Source: Ashinkailepas kermadecensis (taxonomy: Eukaryota > Arthropoda > Thecostraca > Neolepadidae). From it: a stretch of DNA of 64,000 nt. Positions 24,091 through 35,181 of the stretch are shown here, in pieces (the stretch's first letter is position 1; each line of letters begins with the position of its first letter). The translations under genes were made by a program, and so were the position numbers. The notes under the pieces were generated by a model. That model ran no database searches and was not told the DNA's origin. It worked only from the letters and a program-made list of their open reading frames with translations. The DNA is taken from positions 248,001 to 312,000 of the forward strand of contig JAOTOM010004780.1 of NCBI GenBank assembly GCA_034440615.1, given 5' to 3'.

Positions 24091-24339
24091 CTAGCCGACT
24101 TTCTGGAGGAACGGGATGCTAAATACCAGTATTATATGTCAAGAGGTCCGCTTTACCCCATGATCTCCTTCTGCCCCCCCCCACACACACAACCGGTTCC
24201 TACACCTATGAAGTCAATATCTCTTAGCAAGTGGTGGATAGTGGAATGGTGAATAGTCGTTGGAGATCATGGAGTAAAGCGGACCTCTCGACATATAATG
24301 CTGGTATTTAGCATCCCGCTCCTCCAGAAAGTCGGCTAG
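24091..24339. repeat. Inverted repeat with ~78-bp arms
   Basis: 24091-24168 and 24262-24339 are inverted copies (roughly 90% identical by eye) separated by about 93 bp. The arms start CTAGCCGACTTTCTGGAGGA. The shape is that of a foldback or hairpin MITE, but I see no terminal duplication defining it. Confidence 0.85.
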
Positions 24340-25205
24340 GTGCGCCTTTGGGCCCGGATGTTTACCTAACTGCGCGTCAACGTTCAGAACCTCCCCTGCG
24401 TAATTTGAACATCGCCATTGACGCACTCAGGAGCGGAACAGGGCCAGGCCACTCTCCACGATGAGCCACCTTGGGGAGAGGAGAAAACATCAACTACCCG
24501 TGATACCATTTGTAAAATATGTGATCACTGGAAAGCGAGTATAACTAACAGTGAGGGCAACGGCCTGCTAATCAGTGCACAAAGCGGTGCCGCTGCCCAG
24601 CCCTGCTCCGCTATTTCATCGTAATGCCTACCAGGTCGACCAAGCAATGCCCATTGATCAGAGCTATTCTATTTCCAAGCATAATTGCATGGCATTCTCT
24701 GGACATTTCGCAGCCACTGAAGTACGATATCTATGCGCGTCCGCCGCTCACCACGGCTGCCCAGATGATCACGTTCTGCGACATTGCTGCCGGTTTAAAG
24801 CTGCGCGTCAGGCCCCGACAAGCTATCATGTATAATTCAGGCGTTCCTGCAGACAGCGACAGACTTGTTGGCATGTGTGATGCTTCGCGGCCGTGGGTGT
24901 TCGGCCGCCCGAGGCCGCCGGCGCTCACTGTACATCATGCAGGCTCCGAATACATATAAACTGCGATATGCATGTAGCATCAGGGCCAGTGTGGACGGCT
25001 GAGATAGGTGTGGCGCAGGTGACCTCAATATTTTTGTTTGCGCACCATGCACGTGGCTTTGTTTTCTCTTGCACAGAATCAAACCGAGCTTCATTCATTT
25101 CTCGAACATTTGATTTTCGTAGGTAATGGCGTCAATGGTTTAACGTGCAAAATACTCTATCATGCGAAATGTTTCATCAGTGTGTATTGATGTGTCTCTC
25201 TGGAG
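24340..25205. other. Unannotated stretch
   Basis: Moderately GC-rich. It has several 80-110-aa open frames on both strands with no motif I recognise and no consistent coding signal. Confidence 0.3.
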
Positions 25206-25208
25206 CGG

Positions 25209-25517
25209 CAGACACACCTGTCTGGGCAGCAGACACACCTGCCTGGTCAGCAGACACACCTGTCAGCAGACACACCTGTCTGGGCAGCAGACACACCTGT
25301 CCGGGCAGCAGACACACCTGTCTGGGCAGCAGACACACCTGCCTGGGCAGCAGACACACCTGTCCGGGCAGCAGACACACCTGTCTGGGCAGCATACACA
25401 CCTGTCCGGGCAGCAGACACACCTGTCCGGGCAGCAGACACACCTGTCTGGGCATCATACACACCTGTCCGGGCAGCAGACACACCTGTCCGGGCAGCAG
25501 ACACACCTGTCTGGGTG
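25209..25517. repeat. 21-bp minisatellite
   Basis: About 15 copies of a 21-bp unit (GCAGACACACCTGTCTGGGCA), with one shortened unit near 25251-25266. A period of 21 (seven codons) keeps several frames open on both strands, producing GQQTHLS-type repeats. No reason to treat these as protein. Confidence 0.95.
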
Positions 25518-25549
25518 GTAGATCCGTCTGACTGGAGACACCATGCTGG

Positions 25550-25630
25550 AGCGACGGACCCGCGACGGACCCACGACGGACCCGCGACGGACCCACGACG
25601 GACCCACGACGGACCCACGACGGACCCACG
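25550..25630. repeat. 11-bp minisatellite
   Basis: Seven copies of GACGGACCCRC. It follows the 21-bp array almost directly and leads into a CpG-rich stretch (25630-25830) with a NotI-type GCGGCCGC. Confidence 0.9.
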
Positions 25631-25829
25631 CGAGCTCCGACCGTCTTCAGATCCGCGGCCGCTGGGGTCCGCGCGCCCTGCCGGCTCTGCGACGACGGAG
25701 AAGACGGAGAGGATGACGGCAAGCAGGGTAAACGGTGGCAACGCCGACAGTGGACCAGACGGCGGGCGAGTGCATGGACCGCGGTCTTCTCTCGCAGCGA
25801 GGCAAAGCACTTTTGTTTTAAGATTCACG

Positions 25830-26725
25830 GCGGGTGGGAGGATTCACTTTTGTTGGAACACACGGAACACGAGCCAGAGAACCGCTGCGTTCAGAGGGAA
25901 GGCTGGGATGAAAGCTAGCAAAAATCGGAGTCAGAAGAATAGACGTAACTCTGAGCGACAAACTACGACGTGAAACACCGCAGCAAGAATTATATTTTAG
26001 GACTTCTAAATCATGCCGATCGGATCTGGTCATTCATCTCAACTTTGTTTGTGTGTGCACAGGAAGGAGAGTAACTCGCTCGGAAGTCTCTCTGGATTTT
26101 AATTAATCGCTTCAGTTCTTGATGAAGAGCCAAGACATCACGCTAACAACTTATGTCTCCCCACGGCTCTTATGGTGCATGTAATAGCGCGCATGCAGTT
26201 GCAGCTCAATAAGTCCCTGGGCGAATGGGCACATGAGTGGAGCGAGCGTGAGGAACTTCTTATCACAGTGCGAGGAATTAACATGGGACAATGTATGAAT
26301 GTACTTCTTGTTCCGATATTTTGTTTACAAGGAGCCCAATAACCCACGAAGTGATACAACGGAATGCAAATGTGGCTACCGCAACAATGATTGCAACAAT
26401 GTTATGTTATTTCTGAATTATTTCGGAATGTTATTTCGGAATGTAATTTCCGCTGGGCTAGAGGGCACACTGCACACCTGAAGCACTCTTGTCTAAAGAA
26501 GAAAACTACTCTCCAGGACTGCACACGCTGCGTCTGAGCGTGCTTGCTCATGCACACGCTGGCGACTGTGGTGAGTGTTCCTGTAGCTGTGGTGCTGTAG
26601 TGGTAGCTGCAGGTGATACTTTGTTTCTGTTGTTCCTGGTATGTCCATTCGCGGTCTTCGCACAGCCATCAGCTACACTCCGGTGCGTCGGTGTCGAGGC
26701 CAGGTTCGATGTTCCGGGGCGCTAC
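25830..26725. other. Unannotated stretch
   Basis: No gene recognised. GACTGTG|GTGAGT at about 26566-26578 is a good splice-donor match. The frame that continues through it enters the 48-bp array with a hydrophobic run (LFLLFLVCPFAVFA). Confidence 0.3.
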
Positions 26726-26727
26726 GA

Positions 26728-27333
26728 GGTCTGCTGCCTCTCACACACCCTTGCGGTATCCGGGGCGGCTATGGGGGTCTGCTACCTCCCCCACACTCTT
26801 GCGGTATCCGGGGTGGCTATGGAGTCTACTGCCTCTCCCACACCCCGCGGAATCCGGGGAGGCTATGGGGCCTGCTGTCTCTCCCACACCCTTGCGGTAT
26901 CCGGGGCGGCTATGGGGGTCTACTGCCTCTCCCACACCCTTGCGGTATCCGGGGCGGCTATGGGGGTCTGCTGCATCTCCCACACCCTTGCGGTATCCGG
27001 GGCGGCTATGGAGGTCTGCTACCTCCCCCACACTCTTGCGGTATCCGGGGTGGCTATGGAGTCTACTGCCTCTCCCACACCCCGCGGAATCCGGGGAGGC
27101 TATGGGGCCTGCTGTCTTTCCCACACCCTTGCGGTATCCGGGGCGGCTATGGGGGTCTGCTGCATCTCCCACACCCTTGCGGTATCCGGGGCGGCTATGG
27201 GGGGTCTGCTGTCTCTCCCACACCCTTGCGGTATCCGAGGCGGCTATGGGGGTCTGCTGCCTCTCCCACACCCTTGCGGTATCCGGGGCGGCTATGGGGG
27301 GGGGTCTGCTGTCTCTCCCACACCCCGCGGAAT
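26728..27333. repeat. 48-bp minisatellite with higher-order structure
   Basis: About 12-13 copies of a 48-bp unit containing CACACCCTTGCGGTATCCGG and GGCGGCTATGGGGGTCTGCT. A five-unit block with variant units (CTACCTCCCCCACACTC and CCCGCGGAATCC) occurs twice, offset by about 237 bp. All three plus frames stay open (236, 332 and 407 aa including flanks), and one minus frame as well. Confidence 0.93.
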
Positions 27334-27584
27334 CTCAGCGCGCCGAACTGACCATCCCCGGGCCTGCCAGCGCGTTCGGCCTCGGCGCCCCGGCCCGCGC
27401 AAAAACCCAGCAGTCGACAAAAACTGTTGGGTCGCCCAGCGGCGACGACGCAAAAAAAAACGTACGGGGCGAACGGGGCGACCTTAGCACAAGCAGAGCA
27501 TTGCCAGCGACGCCGCCACCATTACCAGCGACGCCGCCACCAGGCGTCCATATCGGTCCCCGCACTCACCAACCCAGAGCGGTG

Positions 27585-27870
27585 TGGCGCCCGACCCTGT
27601 GCTGCAGGGTCAGGCATCAATGCCCTGCTCGTCCCTTGATGCCCGACCCTGTACTACAGGGCCGGGCATCAAGGCCCTGCCCGACCCTGTGCTACGGTGC
27701 CCGACCATTGACGGCCGACCCTGCGCTGCAGATTCCCTTCCCGACCCTCCCCGACCATGGCAGACCTTGTGTTACGGGGTCCCTGCCCAACCCTCCCCGA
27801 CCCTTTCCGACCCTGTGCTACATGATCCCTGTCTGACCCTTGATGCCCGACCCTGTGCTACAGCACGATA
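27585..27870. repeat. Degenerate array of GCCCGACCCTGTGCTACAG phrases
   Basis: GCCCGACCCTGTGCTACAGG-like phrases recur irregularly at 20-60-bp spacing. Decayed tandem array. Confidence 0.6.
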
Positions 27871-27874
27871 CCGT

Positions 27875-28430
27875 CATAGCCCGCTGCCTGCCCTCGCTCT
27901 GCCAGTGCACATGATGGCGCTTGTATTGGCATAGAGGCAGGTGCTACGGCATAGATTCGGAAGACCTTGGGGATGAGGCTTACTGGCGGTTTCCAAAGCG
28001 TATTCACGTAAAGTCGTCAAGTCATAGACGTAAAGTGAAGGTTTGATAAGAGCCACAGGGGCGCATCTGGCGTATATTAAGGCTGGCTGGTTCAGCTTAT
28101 AAAGGGAAAACACGAAAAACGAGAAGAAAAAAAGAGACTGAAGCATCTAATTAACCCCTGTTAATAGCATAGTGCCCCAATTATAAACATAACCTAGGAC
28201 ACTATTCACCCCCAATTTCTATCCCTCCAGTGCACAACTTATAATTCAAAAATACGATTGTTGTACCTAATCAACTTATCCACCTGTTTCTGGAGAAACT
28301 ATCGATCCTATGGTGTTCCCAATGTTGTGAAAGACGCGACCTGAACTGACCTATAAAGTTTTTTTTGCATGAAGGATAGCAGATTATTCAGTCTACAGGT
28401 ATCAGAACTGTGGGGTGCTCCAATTATTCG
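27875..28430. other. Unannotated stretch
   Basis: AT-richer sequence with no recognisable gene or repeat. Confidence 0.35.
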
Positions 28431-28438
28431 GTTGAAAA

Positions 28439-28715
28439 ATGTCGCCACAAAATTGGAGGGGAAAATATTACCTGGCCAGGAGGTCTGGGATTATCTCGCG
28501 TGGAGCGGCAAGATTTGATACCCCATGCAGCGCGGGGGAGGTGATCGATTTGACGCCATTAACTTGTGTTCTGGATGTGACAGAGAAAAGCGGTCAGCAG
28601 CATCGCATCGCCTCTTCCTTGGGCTCAAACAGTGACTTCCTCTTCCCCTTAGCGTCCAACATCCAGGGCGAATTGGAGGACACGAGGTTGGAGCACCGCC
28701 GGCCGCCCAGGCGTC
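28439..28715 (+). CDS. Unassigned frame, weak PH-domain resemblance, possible exon
   Basis: An open frame with NWRGKYYLARR, then GAARFD, then EVIDLTPLTCVLDV, then a stretch ending DFLFPLAS. The order of these pieces resembles a PH domain of the IRS/Dok type (WRKxWFxL, GxARLE, VIxLxxCxxV, then a final strand). The frame is followed by C|GTGAGT, a strong donor match at 28715/28716. Against this: an in-frame TGA lies just before the first ATG, no convincing acceptor is in phase, and no tryptophan-bearing C-terminal helix is visible. I recognise the resemblance by eye only. The frame could equally be chance. Confidence 0.2.
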
Positions 28716-29099
28716 GTGAGTCTGTAGTAAACAAATCCGACACATTTTGGATCGTCCGGAGGACACCTGATACTGTATCAATTTGTTTTGCTTTCCTGAT
28801 TAGCTATTCCTGATCAGGCTCCTATGACCCTCCTGTTGCCCTCGCTCCATCGAACACCCGTGACGCCGCTTCGTCCTGATAATGATGGTGCGACACCAAG
28901 GCTATTTTATACAAGCTCGAATACAAGGTGCGACACTAGCTCGAACATCCCAGAGCCGTTCTCAAATGTAAAGTGTTTATCGTTTGTAGAATGGCTAGTT
29001 ATTGACATTTTTTGCGTCCAAAATCGCGTGTCATAAAAAGTGTCCCAGTCTTATTTTGGGTCTCGATTTTCCGTCGGCCACACCACGTTTCCCAACATG

Positions 29100-29990
29100 G
29101 GAACAGCCCCAACATGGCGGGAACAGTGTGTTCCCCTCTGCCGCAGCACGGCCGCCGATCACCATCGCCAGTGACGTCACCGGGTCAGCGGCTCGTGCGC
29201 CGGGCGGTCATCGGCAACGGTGACGAGACGACACGCCTTGGGACTGGCATTGAGCAAGCGAACGCCGGCAGCACGACCACACGTCGACGCCGCGGTGACA
29301 CCTGATGCTTCTGCCGCCAAAAGCCAGCTCGTCGACATGTCGATATGGCGCGCGCCGCACGCACACCGACCCACAACCGACGCGCACTTTTCGCCTCAAA
29401 CGGCGCTTCCACCCCCCCCCCCAGCACGCACGCGGCGACGTCATCGACCGCGCCGACAGGGGCCGGCCCGGCCGGCGCGGCGCCGGCTCCCACGCTCGCG
29501 CTGGCGGCCGCGACGCCGACGAGCGGCCGCGGGCTCGGCGGGCGGGGCGGGCGGCGGCGGCGGCGGCGGCCGGTCGGCGACCCGCCCATCTACTCGCCGC
29601 CGCCGCGTAGTACGCACACGCACGGGCCGCGTCGCCATGCGCGTCGGCCGCTCGGTTCGCTGCGCCTGGTTGTTTATGCGCGCCGGGTGCGTGGGGACCG
29701 GGTGGCGCGGCCGGCCGGCGGTCATGGAGCACGTCCGGACCGGCCCGCCGGCGTCGGTCGATACGCGTCCGCTCCGGACTGCGGCGGGTCAGAGGCGGCC
29801 GCGCCGGCTGCGCTCGCTCGTGTTGCCGCCGGGCCAGACGGCCGCACGGGGTGCGTTCTCCGTAACGAGAGGTCAGACGGCCCCGTCCGCGGTACGTTTT
29901 CCGTAGTGGCATGGGGTCAGACAACCGGCAAAGGTACGTTCCGCGTAGTGCCACGGGGTCGGGCGGGGAAAACAAGTGGAGGGATTTACA
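29100..29990. promoter_or_regulatory. Large CpG-rich island-like region
   Basis: About 900 bp of very GC- and CpG-rich DNA with a (CGG)n tract near 29550-29570. Long frames occur on both strands (255 aa minus, 228 and 221 aa plus), but all are arginine, proline and alanine-rich, as expected from composition alone. From 29860 on, a ~38-bp phrase (GGTACGTTYYCCGTAGTG) repeats three to four times. It could be a promoter-associated island or simply a GC-rich repeat. No TATA or exon is evident. Confidence 0.35.
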
Positions 29991-29999
29991 GCCGGGTGG

Positions 30000-30896
30000 G
30001 GGTTGGATGATGACTTTTGGACACTGTTGTTACATGGGGAATTTGTAGTTGACCTTGAATAAAAATAGCCGAGCTGAGGAATTCCTCACTTCCCTTGCCC
30101 TCCAAAATACGCCTGGCCTGAACAAAGTGTGCGGGATCCAGTGGGTATTTGATATTGCCAGTGTAACACAAGTCGTAGTGTCGACTGTTGCCCTTTCACG
30201 CCAATACTTTGAGAAACCCTTTCTAATCACCACCTGCAAGTGTTCGTCGAAATTTTTTGACCACACTAAGCCTTTTTAAAGAAGAGTAAACCGCGGCCGG
30301 AAGTGTCTGAGTACACCTTTACTACACCGGTACTCATCGGATGAAGAGGAGAAGGGGAAGGGACTCAAATATCATTTTAGCTGCAGGGGAAGTTTTCCCT
30401 CCAGTGCTCAGGCTATCCATCGTTGGGCGCGAGGTCAGTCAGGCTATGGAATTACGTCATTTGCGTACATATTTCTGGAGCACCTGCACTTGAAGTAAAA
30501 AACAAGACACTTCACAGGTGTCTGGCAAGGGATAGTTATCACCGCCGACGGCCGCGAAAAGCATGTCATGTTTGGAAAACGGTCATTTTTTCATGTTACG
30601 TGCTTTTTCAAAAATACGTGTGGCCAGGACATCCCTCATTTCCCCCCCCCCCCCACAAAACGGCTTTTGGTGATGTCCAACAAATTTCGGCACCTCAAGA
30701 AGGCATAAACCCTAAAGTAATCCTGAATCCGTGCATGAGTTCGGATGGCTGATGACTTCAGAACAGTATTTTACAGCCACCTCAAACCTTTCGAATCAAA
30801 CCATTTCCATTTTTCGACATGAAGTTTGATACCTGACGTTCTCCCTGAAGTTTGGCCGAAGGATGACGTTGTTTGTAATGAGATATATGTGGAGTT
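30000..30896. other. Unannotated stretch
   Basis: No gene recognised. There is a run of 13 C at 30642-30654. Open frames are short and overlapping. Confidence 0.35.
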
Positions 30897-30976
30897 TTTC
30901 AACATTTGTGTTATTGGCGCTACATAGCCAGTAGCAGTTGGTGCGCCCCTAAGCCCAAATAATCAATCAATCAACA
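30897..30976 (+). mobile_element. Non-LTR retrotransposon 3' tail fragment
   Basis: The segment TATTGGCGCTACATAGCCAG...GGTGCGCCCCTAAGCCC ends in AATAATCAATCAATCAA. It matches the 3' end of the element at 44798-45362 read on its own strand (GGGCGCTGCATGACC...GATGCGCCCCTAAACCCC, then AATAAACAAACAAGC). Only the 3' terminus is recognisable. Confidence 0.6.
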
Positions 30977-31295
30977 TCTGTGTCGCGCCAATTATCCACC
31001 AACATCTTAAGAAATATGTTTACCTTATCGTTTGACCTCATTGTAAGCCAAATGCAATGCCACTATAGGTAAAGATCTCACGATCATTGTGCAATGGGGT
31101 GCCGGAGTCAGAAAATGAAGTCTGAAATGTAGTGGACGAAAGGAAAATTCTGGTGAAATTATACAAGAAAGCTACTTTGAAAATGATGCATTGCGTGGAC
31201 AAAGTACCAATTACCTGCTTCTTAGTATGCATTTTCTTTCTTTGTATTTGCTTGTGTGTACCCACCCTCCAGAAAGTGAAAAATTGAGGATGAAC

Positions 31296-31740
31296 TGACA
31301 GAGGCAGAGACAAAGATCGAGACAGAGACAGGGACAGAGACAGAGACAGAGACAGAGACAGAGGCAGAGACAGAGACAGAGACAGAGACAGAGACAGAGA
31401 CAGAGACAGAGACAGAGACAGAGACAGAGACAGAGACAGAGACAGAGACAGAGACAGAGACAGAGACAGAGACAGAGACAGAGACAGAGACAGAGACAGA
31501 GACAGAGACAGAGGCGGAAACGGAGACAGAGACAGAGGCAGAAACGGAAGACAGGAAACAGAGACAGACAGAGACAGAGACAGAGACAGAGACAGAGACA
31601 GAGACAGAGACAGAGACAGAGACAGAGACAGAGACAGAGACAGAGACAGAGACAGAGACAGAGACAGACAGAAACAGAAACAGAAACAGAAACAGAAACA
31701 GAAACGGGAGACAGGGGCAGGGGCAGGGATACGAACAGGG
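31296..31740. repeat. (GAGACA)n hexanucleotide tract
   Basis: About 445 bp of near-perfect GAGACA, interrupted around 31510-31565 by GAGGCGGAAACG variants and drifting to GAAACA and GGGGCA units at the 3' end. The LCLCLC frame across it is an artefact. Confidence 0.97.
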
Positions 31741-33078
31741 ATAGGGTAGGGAAGATTAAGCTTCCCTGCATATTTTGAAAAGTATAAGAGTTGTGAGCTT
31801 TTTGTTATTAACCTTGCCTAATGGCTTGATTCTTTGGCAGGTTTTTCTTAGGATGTGAATGTGGCGCCTAGATTTGACATACCTGGCAATTGACATGGAT
31901 TTGCAGATGCCGTGCTCCTTGACAAAGCTTGAGCTGGTTGCACAGCTTGCATATTGATATTAGCGAAGGTGTTACTAGGCAGTCCAAAAGGCTCTGGGTG
32001 CTTTGGGAGGTGTGTTCTTCTTCACATGCGTACTATGAAGAAGATGTCGCGTAAAATATCCACGATTGTATGCACTTGTTCCCGGGAATATGAAAATTGA
32101 CTGCGTTTGAAACGATGCAGCCATCCTGACAACTCCTAAAAGCCCAAGAAAGTGAGCACAAAACTCACGATATGCCTCCGAAATTAGTTTGCTACGTACC
32201 AAATTGAAAGTGGTACACATTATATGTATCATCAACCAGACTGGCCTAAGTAAGCTATTGGGCTTATGTGGGTTAATGGCCGCACGTGACCGGGTGTGCT
32301 GTTCCCCAACTGGCGTCTCAATCTGTCCTTGCCAGGAAGAGAAAGGGGTGTGAGTGTTGGGTTCTCCCAGGGTTTCACGTTTAGCGTATGCTTTCGAAGT
32401 TTGCACAATTCTTGAAATTAGGTTAAGGGTTCCCAAAATATTTAAAGTTCGAGACATATTAAACAAGTGGCCGGAATCTGATCAACTTTGTTGGTTTGCT
32501 TGCTTTTTGGTGAGGTTGGGGGAGTGCAGACAGGGAAGTAGTCAAGCTTCCCCAACCCTGGCTCTTATCAGCATTGGACTTGGTACATTCCAGAATCTGA
32601 TGATATTTATACCCCTGCTTAATTGGGCCGGATAATATTTGCTAACAACCCTTTGATGTTGTGGTGCACCATTGGACATCAAAGTTTTTTTTGGGATTGT
32701 CAAGACGTTCACATGAGGACCAATGTACTCCACTAATTCGAACATGGTGTCATCGTCATTGTGGATTTGTGCATCCTGTTATGAACATTTTCAATATTAC
32801 ACAATGCATTTGTTTCCAACACTGAATGCGAGCCATGGTATATTTGTTGGGGGCTTCCAGTTTAGTTTAGTGCTGCGCTCAGAAAATAGTTCCGCGTGCA
32901 AGGAAGATTTTAAATGACGTACAAGGCGCCCGTTGTGAAAAAAAATGGAAAAGAAAATAGTAATGCACGTACGAAACGTTTCGCAACTTTTTAGGATCGT
33001 TTGGTTGGATCAAAATTGTCAAATGAAATCAAATCAAAATTTAATTAAAACAAATAATCAATTTTGCACGTTTCTTTT
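31741..33078. other. Unannotated stretch
   Basis: No supported gene. A 163-aa minus-strand frame (31975-32466) and a 67-aa one upstream (32542-32745) have protein-like composition but no motif I recognise. Most likely chance or an unrecognisable transposon remnant. Confidence 0.35.
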
Positions 33079-33158
33079 GTGTGGGGGGGGGGGGGGCAGG
33101 CATGGCCCACCCACTTTTTAAAGTGGGGGGCCAACAATGGTAGCTGCCCCCCCCACAC
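33079..33158. repeat. Nested palindrome with poly-G/poly-C arms
   Basis: GTGTG plus a G-run plus GCAGG at the left pairs with GCTGCC plus a C-run plus ACAC at the right. Inside lies a second hairpin, GGCCCACCCACTTT facing AAAGTGGGGGGCC. Such G-run to C-run hairpins fit the interior or ends of the GGCCATGCCCCCCC-type hAT elements elsewhere in the window. Confidence 0.7.
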
Positions 33159-33711
33159 TTTTGAGACATTTAGGTTTCCTAAAAAGCAGCATGCACACAT
33201 TTGAATATGTGGAAAACTTCCTGCAATCCATAACTAAGTAAAAGTTACACATATCACATCATAGCTTTTCATTTGTTAACTCATGCACACTTTGACATGA
33301 CCTTACAACAACTCAACTAATTCATGAGTTGATGTAATGCAACATATGTTTGGATATTTACACGTTATATTATGTTATGAAAAGACTATGAAGTAGATAA
33401 TCTGCCAGCCAGTATCAAGATACTTTCGGTATTAGAGTTTTACTGTGGTTCTTTGACTGTTGACATGCTTAACATCGATTTCATTAAGATTATCAACAGT
33501 AGAAAATTATAAAGGCTGAAGGCAATAACATAACACAATCAAGTTCAGACATACAATTTGCAAGTGAAAGTTTCTTGCCTTGATATTGCATAGCCGTGTA
33601 TTACATATGGCATTGGTCCATACGGCGTGACTTGACCTGACCGCAGGATTTTCGGATGTGAAACAGTTGCACACATTTTGCTTGAATAGTTCTGAAACCG
33701 ACCCACACATG

Positions 33712-33716
<5 letters not shown>
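33159..33716. other. Unannotated AT-rich stretch
   Basis: No feature recognised. Confidence 0.4.

Positions 33717-33780
<64 letters not shown>
33717..33780. repeat. (TA)n microsatellite
   Basis: About 32 TA dinucleotides, preceded by GTATG. Confidence 0.97.
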
Positions 33781-33783
<3 letters not shown>

Positions 33784-34305
33784 TTTTTTCCAGGTCATTG
33801 CCGAAGATGGAGGAGTAATATGTGATATGAGCTCTAGGCTATATTGGCTTGCCATTGACATCCTCCCTGTGTTTCTAAGATACATAGTTCGGAAACTGGT
33901 TGTCAAGCCTGACCTGACTGACGTACCTTGTCTTGACTCCTTTTGTCCACGATCAACACAAATTCTTCCACCTATGTTAATTCTTGAAAAGCAATGCCGA
34001 AAGAAAACAAGCTCGGCTTTTTAGACCATTCCCATGGATTTGAGCCGCGGTCCGTATATTGAATTAACATGACATCTGGTGATCTCATTATCAGTTAAAA
34101 TGCACATCTACGGCATGCTTCGGGCTCTCCACGACCAGCGCTTTCTAACGGTGTGCTGCATTTCATCTTAGCTCACGTAGATTGAAAGTTAGATGAAGCT
34201 TTCAAGAGCCTCGGCCCGGCTGAGGTGTATTTGCCGGCCGGCCCGGCGAGGGTTAACAGACACTTCGTGGCGGTTCGGTCAAGTCGGGCGTGGTGGCTGC
34301 GCTGT
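33781..34305. other. Unannotated stretch with acceptor-like site
   Basis: Directly after the TA tract, ATTTTTTCCAG at 33783-33793 is a good splice-acceptor match. It is followed by a plus frame of about 77 codons to 34024 (VIAEDGGVICDMSS and onward) that I cannot assign. No donor or partner exon is apparent, so I do not call it a gene. Confidence 0.25.
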
Positions 34306-34309
34306 CTGC

Positions 34310-34821
34310 GAGAACCAAGGGTACGCCTTGAACATCGTGGATGTCTGCGAGAACCAATGGTACGCCTTGAACATCGTGGCTGTCTGCGAGAACCAAGGGT
34401 ACGCCCTGAACATCGCGGCTGCGCTGTCTACTGAGAACCAAGGGTACGCCTTGAACATCGTGGCTGTCTGCGAGAACCAAGGGTACGCCTTGAACATCGT
34501 GGCTGTCTGCGAGAACCAATGGCACGCCCTGAACATCGTGGCTGCGCTGTCTACTGAGAACCAAGGGTACGCCTTGAACATCGTGGCTGTCTGCGAGAAC
34601 CAAGGGTACGCCTTGAACATCGTGGCTGTCTGCGAGAACCAAGGGTACGCCTTGAACATCGTGGCTGCGCTGTCTACTGAGAACCAAGGGTACGCCTTGA
34701 ACATCGTGGCTGTCTGCGAGAACCAAGGGTACGCCTTGAACATCGTGGCTGTCTGCGAGAACCAATGGTACGCCGTGAACATCGTGGCTGCGCTGTCTAC
34801 CGAGAACCAAGGGTACGCCCT
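34310..34821. repeat. Minisatellite with A-A-B higher-order repeat (39+39+45 bp)
   Basis: Two unit types alternate. A is 39 bp (GAGAACCAAGGGTACGCCTT, GAACATCGTGGCTGTCTGC). B is 45 bp and ends GCTGCGCTGTCTACT. The order is A-A-B repeated four times, a 123-bp higher-order unit. Both lengths are multiples of three, so the plus frame ENQGYALNIVAVC / ENQGYALNIVAALST stays open, as does the minus frame (VPLVLADSHDVQG). The inner units vary at few positions. Confidence 0.93.
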
Positions 34822-34910
34822 GACACCCCGACCACCTCATGTATGCAGTGTCAGGTTTCTGGTGCATCCGGCGACTGCCCGAGTTGTTTGCGGCGTTCAA
34901 ATGGCAGCAC

Positions 34911-35112
34911 AGGGTCGCAGCCAGGATTTTCTTAAGGGGGGCTCGAACAAAAAGAAAACGTCATGGAACAGAGAACGCCTTCGGTGCGCGAAGCACGCCC
35001 AAAATTTCTGGTTTTCCGTAGTGAAAACTCAAAATTTTATGTTTGATATCGTGCATTCTTTTGTTGCTGAGAGTCCCCCCCCCCCCCCCCCCGTTGGCTG
35101 CGCCTCTAACTG
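34911..35112 (+). mobile_element. Probable hAT-like MITE, no TSD found
   Basis: Starts CAGGGTCGCAGCCAGGATTT and ends GGCTGCGCCTCTA after an 18-C run (ends inverted: TAGAGGCGCAGCC). The start is nearly identical to 22710 and to the inverted end of 54468-54681. The flanking 8-mers do not match, so the boundaries may be off. Confidence 0.5.
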
Positions 35113-35181
35113 TCGCGTGCGTGTGACAGCGGCGGCATAGCGATACAGATGTTCAGGACGATCTTTGCTGTGGTTGGTCCT

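Noticed and set aside
25177..25828. 181-193-aa frames across the 21-bp array
   Set aside because: The 21-bp unit has no stop in several frames on both strands, so openness is uninformative.
29208..29975. 255-aa minus-strand frame in the CpG-rich block
   Set aside because: It is R/P/A-rich with long overlapping plus-strand frames, as expected from GC composition; no motif.
31211..31771. 186-aa cysteine/leucine repeat frame
   Set aside because: It is the translation of the (GAGACA)n microsatellite on the minus strand.
31975..32466. 163-aa minus-strand frame as a gene
   Set aside because: Non-repetitive and fairly long, but I recognise no motif and see no splice context; chance is likely in 64 kb.
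33783..34024. Exon after ATTTTTTCCAG acceptor
   Set aside because: A single acceptor-like motif next to a TA tract and an unassignable 77-codon frame is not enough.
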